From Buxus sempervirens (taxonomy: Eukaryota > Streptophyta > Magnoliopsida > Buxales > Buxaceae), in contig OX387191.1 in NCBI GenBank assembly GCA_947561395.2, positions 1,287,179 to 1,351,178 on the forward strand: a stretch of 64,000 bases of DNA, written 5' to 3'. The position numbers and the translations under genes are program-made. The notes under the pieces were generated by a model that was not told the origin of the DNA, searched no databases, and saw only the letters and a list, made by a program, of their open reading frames with translations. Positions 10,980 through 22,184 of this stretch are shown here, piece after piece. Position 1 is the first letter of the stretch. Each line of letters starts with the position of its first letter.

Positions 10980-13175
10980 TTGCATGGGAGATGCATGTTT
11001 GTTCACCGCCACAAGAACCAACGCATGAAGCTTGATCCCTGTGCCGTTTGGTGTCTTTTTTTGGGATACGGTATACACCAAAAAGGGTACCGCTGCTACG
11101 ACCCAACTACTCGGCACACCTATGTGACTATGGATGTCATGTTCCTTGAATCTGACACTTTCTACTCTCCTGCCACATCCGACTCCTCTCTTCAGGGGGA
11201 GACACAAGTAGAAGAGATGAATTGGTTGACATTTGACTGGGTCAAGGATACTGATACAACACAGAATGCTCCTCAGTCGATCTTTGAAGAACCTAGTCCA
11301 GAGATGAATGCTCCTCAGTCGATCATTGAAGAACCTAATCCAGAGATTACACCTTTAGATGCTGATGTAGCAGTACCCCCCCACTCGTTAGTATCCACAG
11401 ACCCATCTCCGGAGAATATCATTGAGGTAAGCACCCCTATCGCACCTCACACTTCTAATAATGTGGATACTTCTGTTGGCTATGAGTTACCTTTCAGGAA
11501 CAATCGGGGCAAACCCCCAAACAGATATTCTCCGGAACTAGAGGACCAAAGATCAAGATATCCGATTGTTAATTATGTTTCTACAAAGGAGTTGTCCGAA
11601 CCTCTCAAGAACTTTGTGAATGAACTCTCCTCCCACCATATCCCCACAAGTGTTGAAGAGGCTTTGGAAGACCCTAGATGGATCCAAGCTATGAAGGAAG
11701 AAATGGAGGCATTATTGAAAAATGAGACGTGGACTCTTGCTCCCTTACCAAAAGGCCAAAAAACAGTGGGGTGTAAGTGGGTATTCTCCATCAAGTACAA
11801 AGCCGATGGATCAGTTGAAAGGTACAAAGCAAGACTGGTGTCAAAGGGCTATACGCAAGCCTATGGCATAGACTATCAAGAAACGTTCTCACCTGTGGCT
11901 AAGTTGAGTACTGTCAGGGTTCTACTATCTCTTACAGCAAATCTCGATTGGCCATTACACCAGTTGGATGTTAAAAACGCCTTTCTCCATGGAGATCTTG
12001 AAGAAGAAATCTAAATGGATGTCCCTCCAGGATATATGGCAAACTCTAAAGCTAAGATGGTGTGCAAACTACAACGAACTATGTATGGCTTGAAGCAATC
12101 TCCTAGAGCGTGGTTTGGGCGCTTGAACTCAACAATGAGGAAATATGGCTTTCAACAAAGCAACTCAGACCATACTCTATTCTTAAAGCATCACCGGGGT
12201 AAGATAACAGCTTTGATAGTCTATGTAGATGATATGATCATTACAGGTGACAACTCAGAGGAAACAGCAAGACTTTAAGAGCAATTGGTCACAGAATTTG
12301 AGATGAAAAATCTAGGACTCAAATATTTTCTGGGAATTGAAGTTGCTAGGTCAAAGCAAGGCATATTCCTTTCCCAACGAAAATATATCCTGGATTTATT
12401 ATCAGAAGTTGGATTACTGGATTGTAAGCCTGCAGATACACCAATAATCCAAAATGACAAGCTTGGAGAATACCCAGTCCAAGTGCCAACAGACAAGGGA
12501 AGGTACCAGAGATTAGTTGGAAAACTTATTTATCTTTCTCATACACGGCCTGACATCGCCTATTCAGTGAGTGTAGTAAGTCAATTCATGCACTGTCCAA
12601 GTGAAGATCATATGAATGTGGTAATTCGGATTCTTCGATACCTGAAGTCCTCCCCCGGAAAAGGACTTATGTTTACAAGAAACAATCACCTACAAGTGGA
12701 AGGGTACACAAATGCTGATTGGGCAGGAAATATCTCCGATAGAAAATCCACCTCAGGGTATTTCACGTTTGTTGGAGGGAACCTGGTTACATGGAGAAGT
12801 AAGAAACAAAAGGTGGTAGCATTATCAAGTGCCGAAGCCGAGTTTCGTGGGATGGCTAAGGGTCTTTGTGAACTTCTCTGGCTTCGAAGGTTATTAACTG
12901 AAATTGGCTTTGCTCCTGGCTGTGAGATGGACCTATTCTATGATAACAAGGCTGCAATTGACATTTCTCATAATCTAGTCCAGCATGACCGGACCAAGCA
13001 CGTAGAAGTAGACCGACACTTCATCAAACAAAATCTTGAAGCCAAGATAATTCGATTCCCGTTTGTTAAATCCGAAGATCAGTTGGCAGACATACTTACA
13101 AAAGCTGTATGTAGCAGAAGCTTCTACAACTCACTTGGCAAGTTGGGCATCCGAGATCTTTATGCACCAACTTGA
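10980..13175 (+). pseudogene. Broken Copia Pol polyprotein (post-integrase region to RNase H)
   Basis: One reading frame interrupted by two nonsense codons (TAA at 12012-12014 and TAA at 12276-12278) encodes the C-terminal part of a Ty1/Copia polyprotein. It starts in the post-integrase region ([13 protein letters not shown]). The reverse transcriptase follows ([31 protein letters not shown]), then RNase H with AEAEFRG and YDNKAA. It ends in a purine tract at 13173-13182, directly before an LTR. Gag, protease, the integrase core and the 5' LTR are missing. It differs in sequence from the intact Copia element at 28.9 kb and is an older, 5'-truncated insertion that replaced the membrane-gene relic and most of the HMA promoter in R2. 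Confidence 0.88.
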
Positions 13176-13182
13176 GGGGGAG

Positions 13183-13378
13183 TGTTGGCGTGAGTTGTTC
13201 TCCATGAGATTGTAGGAGGGAATTTTGGGATACACCACCAATGTAATCAATTAAGCCGTGATAGATGTATAGCCATATTTAGAAGTAGCCATAGTTAGAA
13301 GTTTCTGTTCTGTTAAATACCCATTCATTTGTGTAAAGAGACATTTTGAAGAAAGTTGATATATTTTTGTCATCATCA
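13183..13378 (+). repeat. Probable 3' LTR of the broken Copia element
   Basis: Begins TGTTGG immediately after the polypurine tract. The end is placed at CATCATCA because HMA-gene-like upstream sequence resumes soon after. No second LTR is present to fix the boundary, so the end is approximate. Confidence 0.5.
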
Positions 13379-13442
13379 GCCTGATATTTTCCATCGTATT
13401 ATGGTTTGTTGTATCTGGATTTCAGATCTTGAACCCTCAACA

Positions 13443-13680
13443 ATGGCAGCGAAGGTATGCAACTCACCCTGTATCTTTCTGAGTTCATCATTTGTTCTGT
13501 ACAATTTTATGGCTGTTTTGATTTTCCTTGGGAAAACTATTCTTAGGTCGCTTTTTAGAACTGGGGTTCACCGGTAATGCAACTCCGATCAAAAAATACT
13601 AGAACAATAGAAATTGAAAATGCGTTTCTAGTTTTCAAGCAATAATCCTCGTGCCTACGAAACAGGGTCTATATGCAAAA
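13443..13680 (+). pseudogene. HMA gene relic (exon 1 and part of intron 1 only)
   Basis: ATG GCA GCG AAG followed by a GTATGCAACTC donor matches the tiny exon 1 and donor of the two intact HMA genes, with MAAK for MAEK. After about 220 bp of recognisable intron the sequence jumps at about 13671 to the 3' UTR of the HMA gene (match to about 5990 onwards). Exons 2 and 3, with the whole metal-binding domain, are gone. The upstream DNA is a Copia LTR, not the conserved HMA promoter. Confidence 0.8.
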
Positions 13681-15061
13681 GATGCCATGTGGTATTTGTT
13701 TATAGGTTTTATTGTGCCAAAGATAAAATAATGTTTGGTGATCCTGTTCCTATGTACTGTTCTGTGTCTTTGTGATTATTTTAATGAAGAAATAACGACC
13801 GTGCAATTGCAACTCATCAAATGGTTCTTACAAGGGAAAAATTGAGCATGGGGGATGGGTTAGTGGTGCAAGTTCTTATTGCTGCTTCAATCAAATTTCC
13901 TCACTGCCCATATTGTGAAGCAAAGAAAGAAAATAAGACGGAAGATCATTTATTAAGCACATTGATGGGTTCTGAGAGATGAACTAGCTATGATTAAAAC
14001 TTGAAAGATGTCCAACATGGGATCAAGCCAAGTTTATTTATTTTTGAGGTTTCATGTATTTCAGTTAGAAAAAGGGTTAGCAAAAGCCTCATATGTTAGC
14101 TGAGCTAAGCTCTTTCTTCGTTAGATGAAAACCTTGTTACAAGAGCTATGGCCACAACCCAATACAACCAATTAATATTTTGGTTCACACAATCATTTGC
14201 ACTTCGGTTTTTTTTTTGGGTGGAAATTTGCACTTGGTTATTCTTCCTCAACAAACATCAGCAAGCAATAATGAAAATGTCCTGGTGGCAGGCCTGATCT
14301 GATGGGCGTCATTGAAATCCCAATGAACCTCTGAATCACGGGATCTTGTTTCATTAGAGAACTTTTTGAAAGATATGGGTGACAGTCCAGTTCTAGGTCC
14401 AGCCCAATATAACACCCTCAGATTTTGGTTGTGGATTGTGAAGTTCGAGGTGTTATAGAGAAACCAGCCTTTTCAGTTTTGGTAGCACGCTGCAGCGTGC
14501 AGCCGAAAAATCGATATTATTCGGCTAGCGGCACATTTCGCTAGCCGAACATCGCACCTCTTAGTTTCCCAAGAGGTGCCGAAGCGTTTCGACGAAAAAC
14601 AGTGAAATTTCGATGCGTTTTGTTGAAATGCTTTTTCTTTTTTTTTTTTAAATTTTCAGTCGCACACACGTGCGCATGAAACGTAGCCCTTAAGTCGTCG
14701 ATTTGGGCAAAAATTTCGCCCAAATCAACAAGTTTTTGACAGAAACGAAGGAGAATGTGATTTTCGTGATTTTTTTTCAAATCTCAACCATTTCTTGTGA
14801 AAACAAAACCAAACTTCATCTTTTCTCAAGATCTTCGTTCTACAAGCAAACTAGGCACGATTTGGAGTTGTATTGGAGGTCATACGACATTCGTGCTCGA
14901 TCCTAAAGAAGATAAACATTTATTTCTTCTATTTTATAGGCTTAAATTTATTAGATTAAGCTGAAATTAAGATATGTTATGCATCGGCACCCGATCTATC
15001 GATGGGTGTTGTTACTTATAATATTTTTTTTTCTAAATTAATTTTTTTAATTATTTGTGAC

Positions 15062-15300
15062 GAAATTAATTAAAAATAGGGAAAAATATAAAAAATACAA
15101 AAAATTATGTTATAAATTATTGTGAATGCCATGTATAATTATCTATAATTATTTGTACGAAAATAAACTTTTTTATTATTTCTCACGAAAATTAATTAAA
15201 AATAGAGAAAAATATACAAAAATACAAAAAATTATCTTATAAATTAGTAAAAATTACTGTGAATGCCATATATAATTATCTATAAATATTTGTTTGAAAA
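15062..15300. repeat. AT-rich tandem duplication, unit about 125 bp
   Basis: Two diverged copies in tandem, the first from about 15062 and the second from about 15185. Both contain AATTAATTAAAAATAG, ACAAAAAATTAT, GTGAATGCCAT and TATAATTATCTATAA in the same order. Confidence 0.75.
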
Positions 15301-15577
15301 TTAATTTATTGATTATTTGCACATGTGCTTATGTTATTCATGTATTATAAACTTCTAATCATCTTATTTATCAATAATCTTTGATTTTTAGCCAAAAAAA
15401 CAAAAATTGATTTCGGTTGAAATTTCGCGGCATATATTGGTGTGCCGACGAAATTTTGACCAAAATTGAAAATTGCCTATTTTCCCCCTGTTTCGTTGAT
15501 ATTTTGTCGGCGTGCTGATTTTTTCAGGAAACAGCACGCCCAGCGGTACCGATATTCAAAACCTTGAGAGAAACGAA

Positions 15578-16365
15578 CCCATTTCCTCTACGGAGTCGGC
15601 ATTTACGGTGCCTTTACTACGTTCGTTTCATGCTGACACGTGGAGAGCAAATGGGGCTGGGTACAAAGCAACAACCTTGACCCGGGTTCGTTTCATGCTC
15701 TCGATCTCTCTCCACTCAATCAAATCTCTCAAATCCAAACTTATTTGACCCGGGTTGGAAACTCAGTCGGCTTGATCACCCAGCCCGCATCACCTTCAAC
15801 CCCTACTTGTAACCATGCATGTGAGGATTTGTAACCAAGTATGCGTGGGCTTGTAACCAAACATGAAAGGATTTTTAACCAAGCATGAGTGAAATTGTAA
15901 CCAAGCATGAGCATGGTTGAACTTGTAACCATGCATATGAGGACTTGTAACCAAGCATGCGTGGACTTGTAACCAAGCATGAGCATGGGCGGACTTGTAA
16001 CCAAGCATGGGTGGACTTGTAACCATGCATGTGACGATTTATAACCAAGCACGCGTGGACTTGTAACCAAACATCAATGGACTTATAACTAAGCATCAGT
16101 GGACTTGTAACCAAGCATGAACATAAGTGGACTTGTAACCAAGCATGTGAGAACTTGTTACCAAGTATAAGGGTTGGAGATAAAGCCGATTGGCCTTCAT
16201 TGGTCGAGTTGGGGATAAAACCGGGTCAAAACAATTGGGTGAGCCGAAAAGTTGTGAAAGAAGAGCCCACCCCATTTGCTCTCCATGTGTCGGCATGAAA
16301 CGGACGGAGTAAAGGGACCGTAAAAGCCGACACCGTAGAGGAAATGGGTGAAATGGGTTCTAGAG
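15578..16365. mobile_element. Foldback (Mutator-like) element with long inverted repeats
   Basis: The left arm, from GAACCCATTTCCTCTACGG to about 15655, is the inverse of the right arm, about 16255-16365, over roughly 80-90 bp. Both arms contain the GTCGGC, CGTTTCATG and GAGCAAATGGGG motifs. Flanks of 9 bases, GAGAGAAAC on the left and TAGAGAAAT on the right, agree at 7 of 9 positions, as expected for an old Mutator-type target duplication. No transposase is encoded. The interior is mostly the minisatellite at 15806-16165. Confidence 0.6.
15806..16165. repeat. Minisatellite, about 16 units of GGACTTGTAACCAAGCATG
   Basis: Units of about 22 bp, with consensus GGACTTGTAACCAAGCATG plus CGT or AGT, are repeated in tandem. 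Some carry an extra AGCATG hexamer. Long open frames on the minus strand here are products of the repeat and are not taken as genes. Confidence 0.9.
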
Positions 16366-17402
16366 AAATAGTGGCAAGCGATACTAAAAACGAAAGCTTT
16401 TGTGAAAACGCCTTCCTGCGAGGAAAAATAGTAGAACAACCGAAATAAGAGGCTTCTTTCTTCGGTGGTCGCTAGTTGTGACGTCCTTTTCCCTTTGTCT
16501 TTGGCTTATGTCAACGACCAATATACTCCATGTGGGGTGCACCATCCACCACTACACCATGGCCCATGGGTGAGTGTAGAACTACGTATCTATGCTTAAA
16601 TTGACTAATCCATTATTTCTGGCGACCTTTTTGCCAGTGCGATGGCTGTATCTTTAGCCATTTGCTGATGGCTTATTGGCAAATTCGTGAACAGTTGAAT
16701 CAAGTCACGTCTATATCAATTGCTTCCTGATGGCTTATCATACAATTCTTTAATCAAGTCACGTCTATATCAATTGCTTACTTTAATCTCGAATGATCTT
16801 TGTGGAATCCATCACCTTGTACCATTTGATTAGACCTGATTCTAAAGTCTCTTTAAGTCAAGCTCTTTTAATCTCTCACCTTGATTAATTTGTATGATCT
16901 GATTAAAAGACTATTTATCAAGCCATGCTACTCAATTACGTATCAAACTAATTTGTGTAATGACTTCTGGCAGCTTATCTCCCCATCACTAAAAGGCATG
17001 GTGCTACCTTCTCCTTTGAGAGGTGCAGGAATCAGATTAACATGAGTGAATATAATAAAATTACAGGGCAATTTCGGTGGCAATTTTTTAGGAAAATCTT
17101 TAAGAGTTAACTTTATCTTATACTGGGGACTACACCTAGGCAGCAACATCCTAATTTACAATTATTTTTGTAGGTCTCACTTAGAAAAACAACCCACCAT
17201 GTCGTTCTATTTGGTTAATTATGCATATTTGACAAAACAAATCAAAATAGATTATCAAGTCAGAATCTTGACAATTTTCTTTATATATTAGTATAGATTA
17301 ACATAGATATAGATATATTTTCAAAGATACAGATATATTTAAACTGAATTTCGTTAAGATTTTGGCACTAGAAGAGATAATGACAAAGAAGAAGGAGATA
17401 AT

Positions 17403-17674
17403 AGAAGAAAACTAAAAAAAACGATGGAATGAGAAATCTCACCCACACAAATGATGTGGTAGTTTGCTTTATTTATAGTAAAAGTGGAGCATCCATTTAC
17501 ATGGTAATGTATTCAAACAAGGCAAGGATCAAGGAATACCCATTTACATGGTAATGTATTCAAACAAGGCAAGGATCAAGGAATACATCCAATAGTACTA
17601 AAAATTAGGAGAAAAATCAGCAAGGTGATTTCTAAAATCATGTAGAATATCCAATAGGATCTGATCTGTTAATA
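17403..17674 (-). repeat. LTR (3' end of TRIM copy B)
   Basis: 272-bp LTR with the same internal 46-bp duplication as copy A. It differs from its partner at one base (AATACATCC here, AATAAATCC in the partner). Confidence 0.9.
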
Positions 17675-18126
17675 TCCCCCCGCAAACTATGCACGGTAGT
17701 GAGGCAAAGTTTGTGTTGCAGTTGCTCCAAATCAGCCTAAGTTTGTGGCTTTGAGAAGACATGGTAGTGAGGCAAAGTTTGTGTTGTAGTTGCTCCAAAT
17801 CAGCCTGAGTTTGTGGCTTTGAGAAGACATGGTAGTGAGGCAAAGTTTGTGTTGTAGTTGCTCCAAATCAGCCTGAGTTTGTGGCTTTGAGAAGACATGG
17901 TAGTGAGTGTATGTTGGAGCATTCGAACCCTCTGAAACTGGAAATACAGCAGCAGGAGCAGGAACATCACCATATAGATAGGCAACAAGCTCTTGGCTTT
18001 TGACTAAGACAAGAACCTGGTTACGCCAGAGAAGATAATGGAATGTGACAACATTGCCAACATTCAGTGCAGCGGAAGACATAGTTGCTCAGAGGAAAAG
18101 CCCCTCCTCACATGGCTTTGATACCA

Positions 18127-18398
18127 AGAAGAAAACTAAAAAAAACGATGGAATGAGAAATCTCACCCACACAAATGATGTGGTAGTTTGCTTTATTTAT
18201 AGTAAAAGTGGAGCATCCATTTACATGGTAATGTATTCAAACAAGGCAAGGATCAAGGAATACCCATTTACATGGTAATGTATTCAAACAAGGCAAGGAT
18301 CAAGGAATAAATCCAATAGTACTAAAAATTAGGAGAAAAATCAGCAAGGTGATTTCTAAAATCATGTAGAATATCCAATAGGATCTGATCTGTTAATA
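18127..18398 (-). repeat. LTR (5' end of TRIM copy B)
   Basis: 272-bp LTR, adjacent on its inner side to the TGGTATCAAAGCC primer-binding site. Confidence 0.9.
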
Positions 18399-18632
18399 AT
18401 AATAACCAACGGTTAAAGAAGTCGATTTTTTTGAAATGTGCTTCTGGGTTTTGATTCTCTCAGCAAAGGAAGTCTCTCTCCCGCTCTTTGCGGTAAATTA
18501 CTTCAAAGAATTGGCTCTCTAATTTCTCACATATCCGTAATAGATAGATTCCGTATCGTGTATTACTCGATAAATAGGGGTGTTTGTTGTTGGGCTTGTG
18601 CTCTCTGCTTCTTCCAGTAAAGATAAAGAAAA

Positions 18633-19324
18633 ATGGTGGGCTTGGAGGAACTAGATGATGGATACGTCATTCTACATCAATCAGACCTTGATCCTGGTTA
18701 TTTTTCTCTTCTCAGCTTTATATGGTGATGGGTTTTCTGCTTCTAATCGTGAAGCCAAAGCTTTATTTTATTTTCTTTCGGATTAATTCTTGAGTTGAAA
18801 TGGGTTCGAACTATTCTGGGTTTCTTTTATCTCTTTTTACTGTTTCTTAATGCACGAGTTTTCAAAGTTGCTTGGTTTATTTGATTTACTGGATTAAAAT
18901 TTGTCTTCTGCCTACATTGTCCTACAAAATTAACCTTGAACTGTTTATCAAAATGTAATATTTGCTAGGCACATTTGAAGAAAAAGGGTTATGAAATAGG
19001 GACACTTCATCCTAATAAATTAAGAGGAATGAAATTTGCATCTTGTGGGACTTTTGTATAAAATGGAGTTGTTTCTATGCCTAAAGAATTTGTTCTAATA
19101 TGAATCTGCAAGAAAGATAAAACATATACCACCACATTTGCAAATCATAAATTTTAGCCCTCCATACTCTTTAAGGAACCCCATCAAATGAGAAGTAATG
19201 TTTTCTTCATCGTGTACAAATATTCTTTCTTTTCATTCAATTTCTTATCCAAACAAACAAAAATGAAAATTTCGAAGTTGAGTGCAAACACTTGATAAAG
19301 TTGTAGTTTTTATATTATTTCATG
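18633..19324 (+). pseudogene. MAP70 pseudogene, copy 3 (exon 1 and start of intron 1)
   Basis: The ATG at 18633 is followed by MVGLEELDDGYVILHQSDLD, as in the other two relics. The end of exon 1 and its donor are missing and the frame soon stops. Intron 1 sequence continues to about 19324, where it is joined directly to the HMA upstream region. All other exons are absent. The separate 5' UTR (18410-18632) is well preserved. Confidence 0.85.
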
Positions 19325-20302
19325 TGCGTCCCTGATTTAGTAGGTAACCAGGTGGAATACCCACCCCACGTGTATGCTAGACGGGCTGCACACACCATTA
19401 ATATACGCATGGGCATCGTCTACAGTGTATGCTATGGACAGCCCCTCACATGAATGGTGTGGGGCCCCCCCAAGTGAATAGTGGGACCCCAAATGAATGG
19501 TAGACCCCCCACTGAATGTGAGGGTGTACATACAGCGTATTCTCTAGAGGATGCGAATAGTCAATATACAGATGGGCTGCACTCACTTGGATTCAAGATT
19601 GCAAGTCAAAAGGGATTGAAATCGTCTGCTACTTTTTACTGTACCTAAACCCGATGGAGCATGCCGTGGTTAGAGTTCTTTCCGACAAGTTTTCTGTTAG
19701 GAATATAACAAAATATATAAAATTCACCCTACTATCACCATAAGTTTTTAGTAGGATTGGTGTTCTATATAGTAGGCCCGCACTAAGGAGAGTATTAATA
19801 ATGGCGCAACTAGGACTTCCATTTCATTTAGGGTGGGAAAATAAATCTTTGATCTAAAGAAAAAAGATGAACGGTTGTGATTAAAAGGATAGTTGGGGCA
19901 AATTAAAAATTTTAGGGTAGGCAAAATTGTCTTTATATTAAATAAACAATAATTTTTTACAATTTTGGCCCACCCTAAGTTCTGTACAACTCTATCCCTG
20001 AGTGTTAAATAAATATATTAAATATATATAAAGTTCACCCCTTAGTATTACCTTGAGCTGTCGGTAAGGACGGTGTTCTACGTGAGAAAAATATATCATG
20101 TGTAGGATCCTTACGTAGTTGTCTACACGTACAAATAACGACGTCACGATCCTTACGTAGTTGTAGTTAGGTGAGGGCACAGTCATGACAAGGTCGTGAG
20201 TGGAGTGTGTTAATTTATCATGACCTTAAATCTCAGTGTACTGGCCCTGCATTTCTCTGCAATTCTTAGATTCATCTTCTGATTGTTATCGGAACTTCGG
20301 TG
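19325..20302 (+). promoter_or_regulatory. Upstream region of HMA gene 2
   Basis: Conserved with 3836-4810, including the CACGTG G-box (about 19367) and the ACGT-core cluster near 20100-20165. Compared with R1 it lacks one GGATCCTTACGTC repeat and has an extra short segment near 19470. Conservation of both the promoter and the coding exons suggests this gene is still functional. Confidence 0.45.
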
Positions 20303-21328
20303 ATGGCAGAAAAGGCATGCAACTCCCCCTTCTATCTTTCTGACAATTAAGAACAGTTATTTCTTACTACTGTTATGATTGTCCTAGGGAAATATATTCT
20401 TGGTTTCTTTCGAAAACTGAGGCCACCAATAATGTAATTCCCATCCCAAAAGCAATTTATTAGAGCATCAATAATAATTGAAAATGGGTTTCTAGCGTAT
20501 CCTCATGCATGGTAAACAGGGTTTATCTCATTCAATTTATATATCCTTTTTTGTTTTTTTGTTTTCACTATATAATCATGTCCTCTGCTAGGAATATTTC
20601 TATCAAGATCATGAATTCCGGTATTCCTTCTCTTCACGAAATGTTTCTGTCTTGATTTGGGTTGCAGGTTTCAACATTGGTGCTGAACGTGGACCTTCAA
20701 TGCTCTCAATGCTACAGGAAGGTCAAGAAGACACTCACCAAATTCCCTGGTGAGCGCGCTCTCTCTCAAAATATAACTATCCATTCTTATTCAGCCTTTC
20801 ACTTCCATATAAAATTCTGTTACAAAAGTAAGAACTAATGAATAAAACTGAGTTTCTATGGATTGTTAAATTTTGGGAACATTAGAGATCCAAGTCCAGA
20901 TATTCGACGAGAAGCTAAACACCGTGAAGATCAGCGGTCCCTTTTGTTGTCCACACAAGTTCGCGAAGAAACTGTGCTGTAAAGCTGGGAAATCGATCAA
21001 AAGTATCGAGATCATTGAGGACAAGAAGAAGCCTCCTGATCCCCCACCGCCTGATACCAAACCCGACAAGATCATCGAGATCATTGAGATCACCGAGATC
21101 ACCGAGATCATCGAGATCATCGAGGTTGGAATATGTCATGGTCCATGTTGCTATGGAGGGGGGCCATGTGGAAGGCCATTGCCATGCTATGATGGTTGTA
21201 GAGGATGTAGCGGTGAAGGGTGTGGAAGGCCATTGCCATTGCCATGGCATGATGATTGTGGAGGATGCAGGGGTCCCCGGTGTGGGTGTGGCTGTGGCTG
21301 TGAAGAAAACTCATGCAAAACGATGTGA
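20303..21328 (+). CDS. Heavy-metal-associated (HMA) domain protein, gene 2, with acidic Ile/Glu repeat and CKTM end
   Basis: Three exons: 20303-20314, 20668-20749 and 20886-21328, giving 178 residues. The exon 1 donor reads GC instead of GT; GC-AG introns are known to splice. The HMA domain (residues 5 to about 70) keeps the metal-binding pair C16 and C19 (QCSQC) and is nearly identical to gene 1. Beyond residue about 75 the two diverge strongly. Here a Pro-rich stretch is followed by a run of IEI/TEI repeats, then a Cys/Gly-rich tail with two GRPLP motifs. The last residues are CKTM, a CaaX-like end in which the middle positions are not aliphatic, so prenylation is less certain than for gene 1. 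Role as in gene 1: probable metal-binding, membrane-associated protein, inferred from family only. Confidence 0.82.
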
Positions 21329-21436
21329 AATATCTATCGTCATGAATGTTCTTTTCTATGCGTATTGGCATGGATCCCTAGTGGTTTTGTTGTCCAAGAG
21401 ATAAACAAGGCCTCGTGGTCCTATGTATGTAAAGCT

Positions 21437-21664
21437 TACCTATATGCTTAAGCTTTAAGGTGTGGTTTGAAATAAAATTGTATTAGTTACGGCCTTACAG
21501 AGCTGCAACGACATGCTACTTTCGCAAATGGGTTGTGTAAAGTTGCCTTGAGTTTGAAGCTGTCGATTCAAGTGTAACATATAGTCACCAATAAGCTTTG
21601 TACCTATATGCTTAAGCTTTTAGGTGTGGTTTGAAATAAAATTGTATTAGTTACGGCCTTACAG
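21437..21664. repeat. Direct repeat of about 164 bp downstream of HMA gene 2
   Basis: The stretch starting TACCTATATGCTTAAGC occurs at 21437-21500 and again at 21601-21664, each with a GAAATAAAATT that could serve as a poly(A) signal. The sequence between and after also matches, so a 164-bp unit was duplicated in tandem. Confidence 0.8.
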
Positions 21665-22184
21665 GGGCTACAGCTGCAAAAATGGGTTGTGTTTTGTTGC
21701 CTGATTAGTTAAGAAATCAGACCCAAGTATGAACAGGAGCAGCAATCATCAGATATATCTAAAGCATTTAATTTCTACATAAACACAAATTACATTATAT
21801 TTCATTGATGTAAAAGGCAATCCAAGACTTCTTCGCCGCCAAACATTATTTATTATTCTCCCTATTTCCACATTCTCCCCACCACAAACATATTTTTAGC
21901 AACCATAACAAATCTTTTTCATACGTACAAGAGTGAACTGAGACGGCATGGTTGATGAACCAAATGCTTCCAAGCTCCCCCTTCACTTCATAGGTTTCGG
22001 CGACTTCAAAACCCTGCAATTGTAGTTGATTGAAGTCCAACATTTTTAGCAACCATAACAATTTCTTCTTTTTAAGTCTCAACATTTTTAAGTCCAAAAA
22101 TCTTACCGTAATATCCTAGCTCAAGGTTTGTGAAGAATAAATATTTACACCATAGAGAAAATTAATAATTCTAAGGGCTTGAAG

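Larger units (their letters stand above)
14280..16975. other. Composite 2.7-kb insertion in the R2 HMA 3' flank
   Basis: R1 reads straight through at about 6515-6530, whereas R2 carries 2.7 kb here. It contains a 16-bp perfect palindrome (14485-14500), an 11-bp-stem hairpin (14520-14549), an AT-rich tandem duplication (about 15062-15300), a GGCGTGCTG hairpin (15509-15540) and a foldback element with a minisatellite (15578-16365). The remaining part, 16366-16975, shows no gene. It looks like several nested insertions rather than one element. Confidence 0.6.
6795..17232 (+). repeat. Segmental repeat copy R2, enlarged by insertions
   Basis: Second block of the array, same order as R1. It contains a MAP70 relic (7224-9824), an LTR element (8326-9319), an extra 440-bp segment (10157-10597), a broken Copia element (10980 to about 13378), an HMA relic (13443-13680), the HMA 3' flank split by a composite insertion (about 14280-16975), and the junction with R3. 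Without the insertions it would be similar in size to R1. Confidence 0.82.
17403..18398 (-). mobile_element. Short non-autonomous LTR retrotransposon (TRIM-like), copy B
   Basis: A 996-bp element of the same family and orientation as 8326-9319, flanked by the perfect 5-bp duplication ATAAT (17398-17402 and 18399-18403). The empty site is seen at the start of the window. The LTRs are 17403-17674 and 18127-18398, 272 bp each, with one difference seen. The primer-binding site (18126 to 18114) and purine tract are as in copy A. It sits in the MAP70 promoter of R3, a different place from copy A, so both inserted independently after the blocks had duplicated. Confidence 0.9.
17233..21420 (+). repeat. 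Segmental repeat copy R3
   Basis: Third block. Its MAP70 upstream region nearly matches the start of the window. A deletion joins MAP70 intron 1 (about 19325) to the HMA promoter, so the rest of MAP70 and the membrane-gene relic are missing. The HMA gene is intact. Apart from the LTR element at 17403-18398 it is the shortest block. Confidence 0.85.

Noticed and set aside
15741..16114. Minus-strand frames of 76-109 residues with repeated HAWLQV words
   Set aside because: They are translations of the 22-bp minisatellite in several frames, which is what an indel-free repeat gives.
15806..16165. CRISPR-like appearance of regular repeats
   Set aside because: No unique spacers between units, eukaryotic context and no cas genes. 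It is a minisatellite. The same holds for 57037-59056.
17403..18398. Idea that the TRIM elements derive from the complete Copia element at 28.9 kb
   Set aside because: LTR sequences, Gag starts and purine tracts differ. Only the general initiator-Met primer site is shared, which most Copia elements have.
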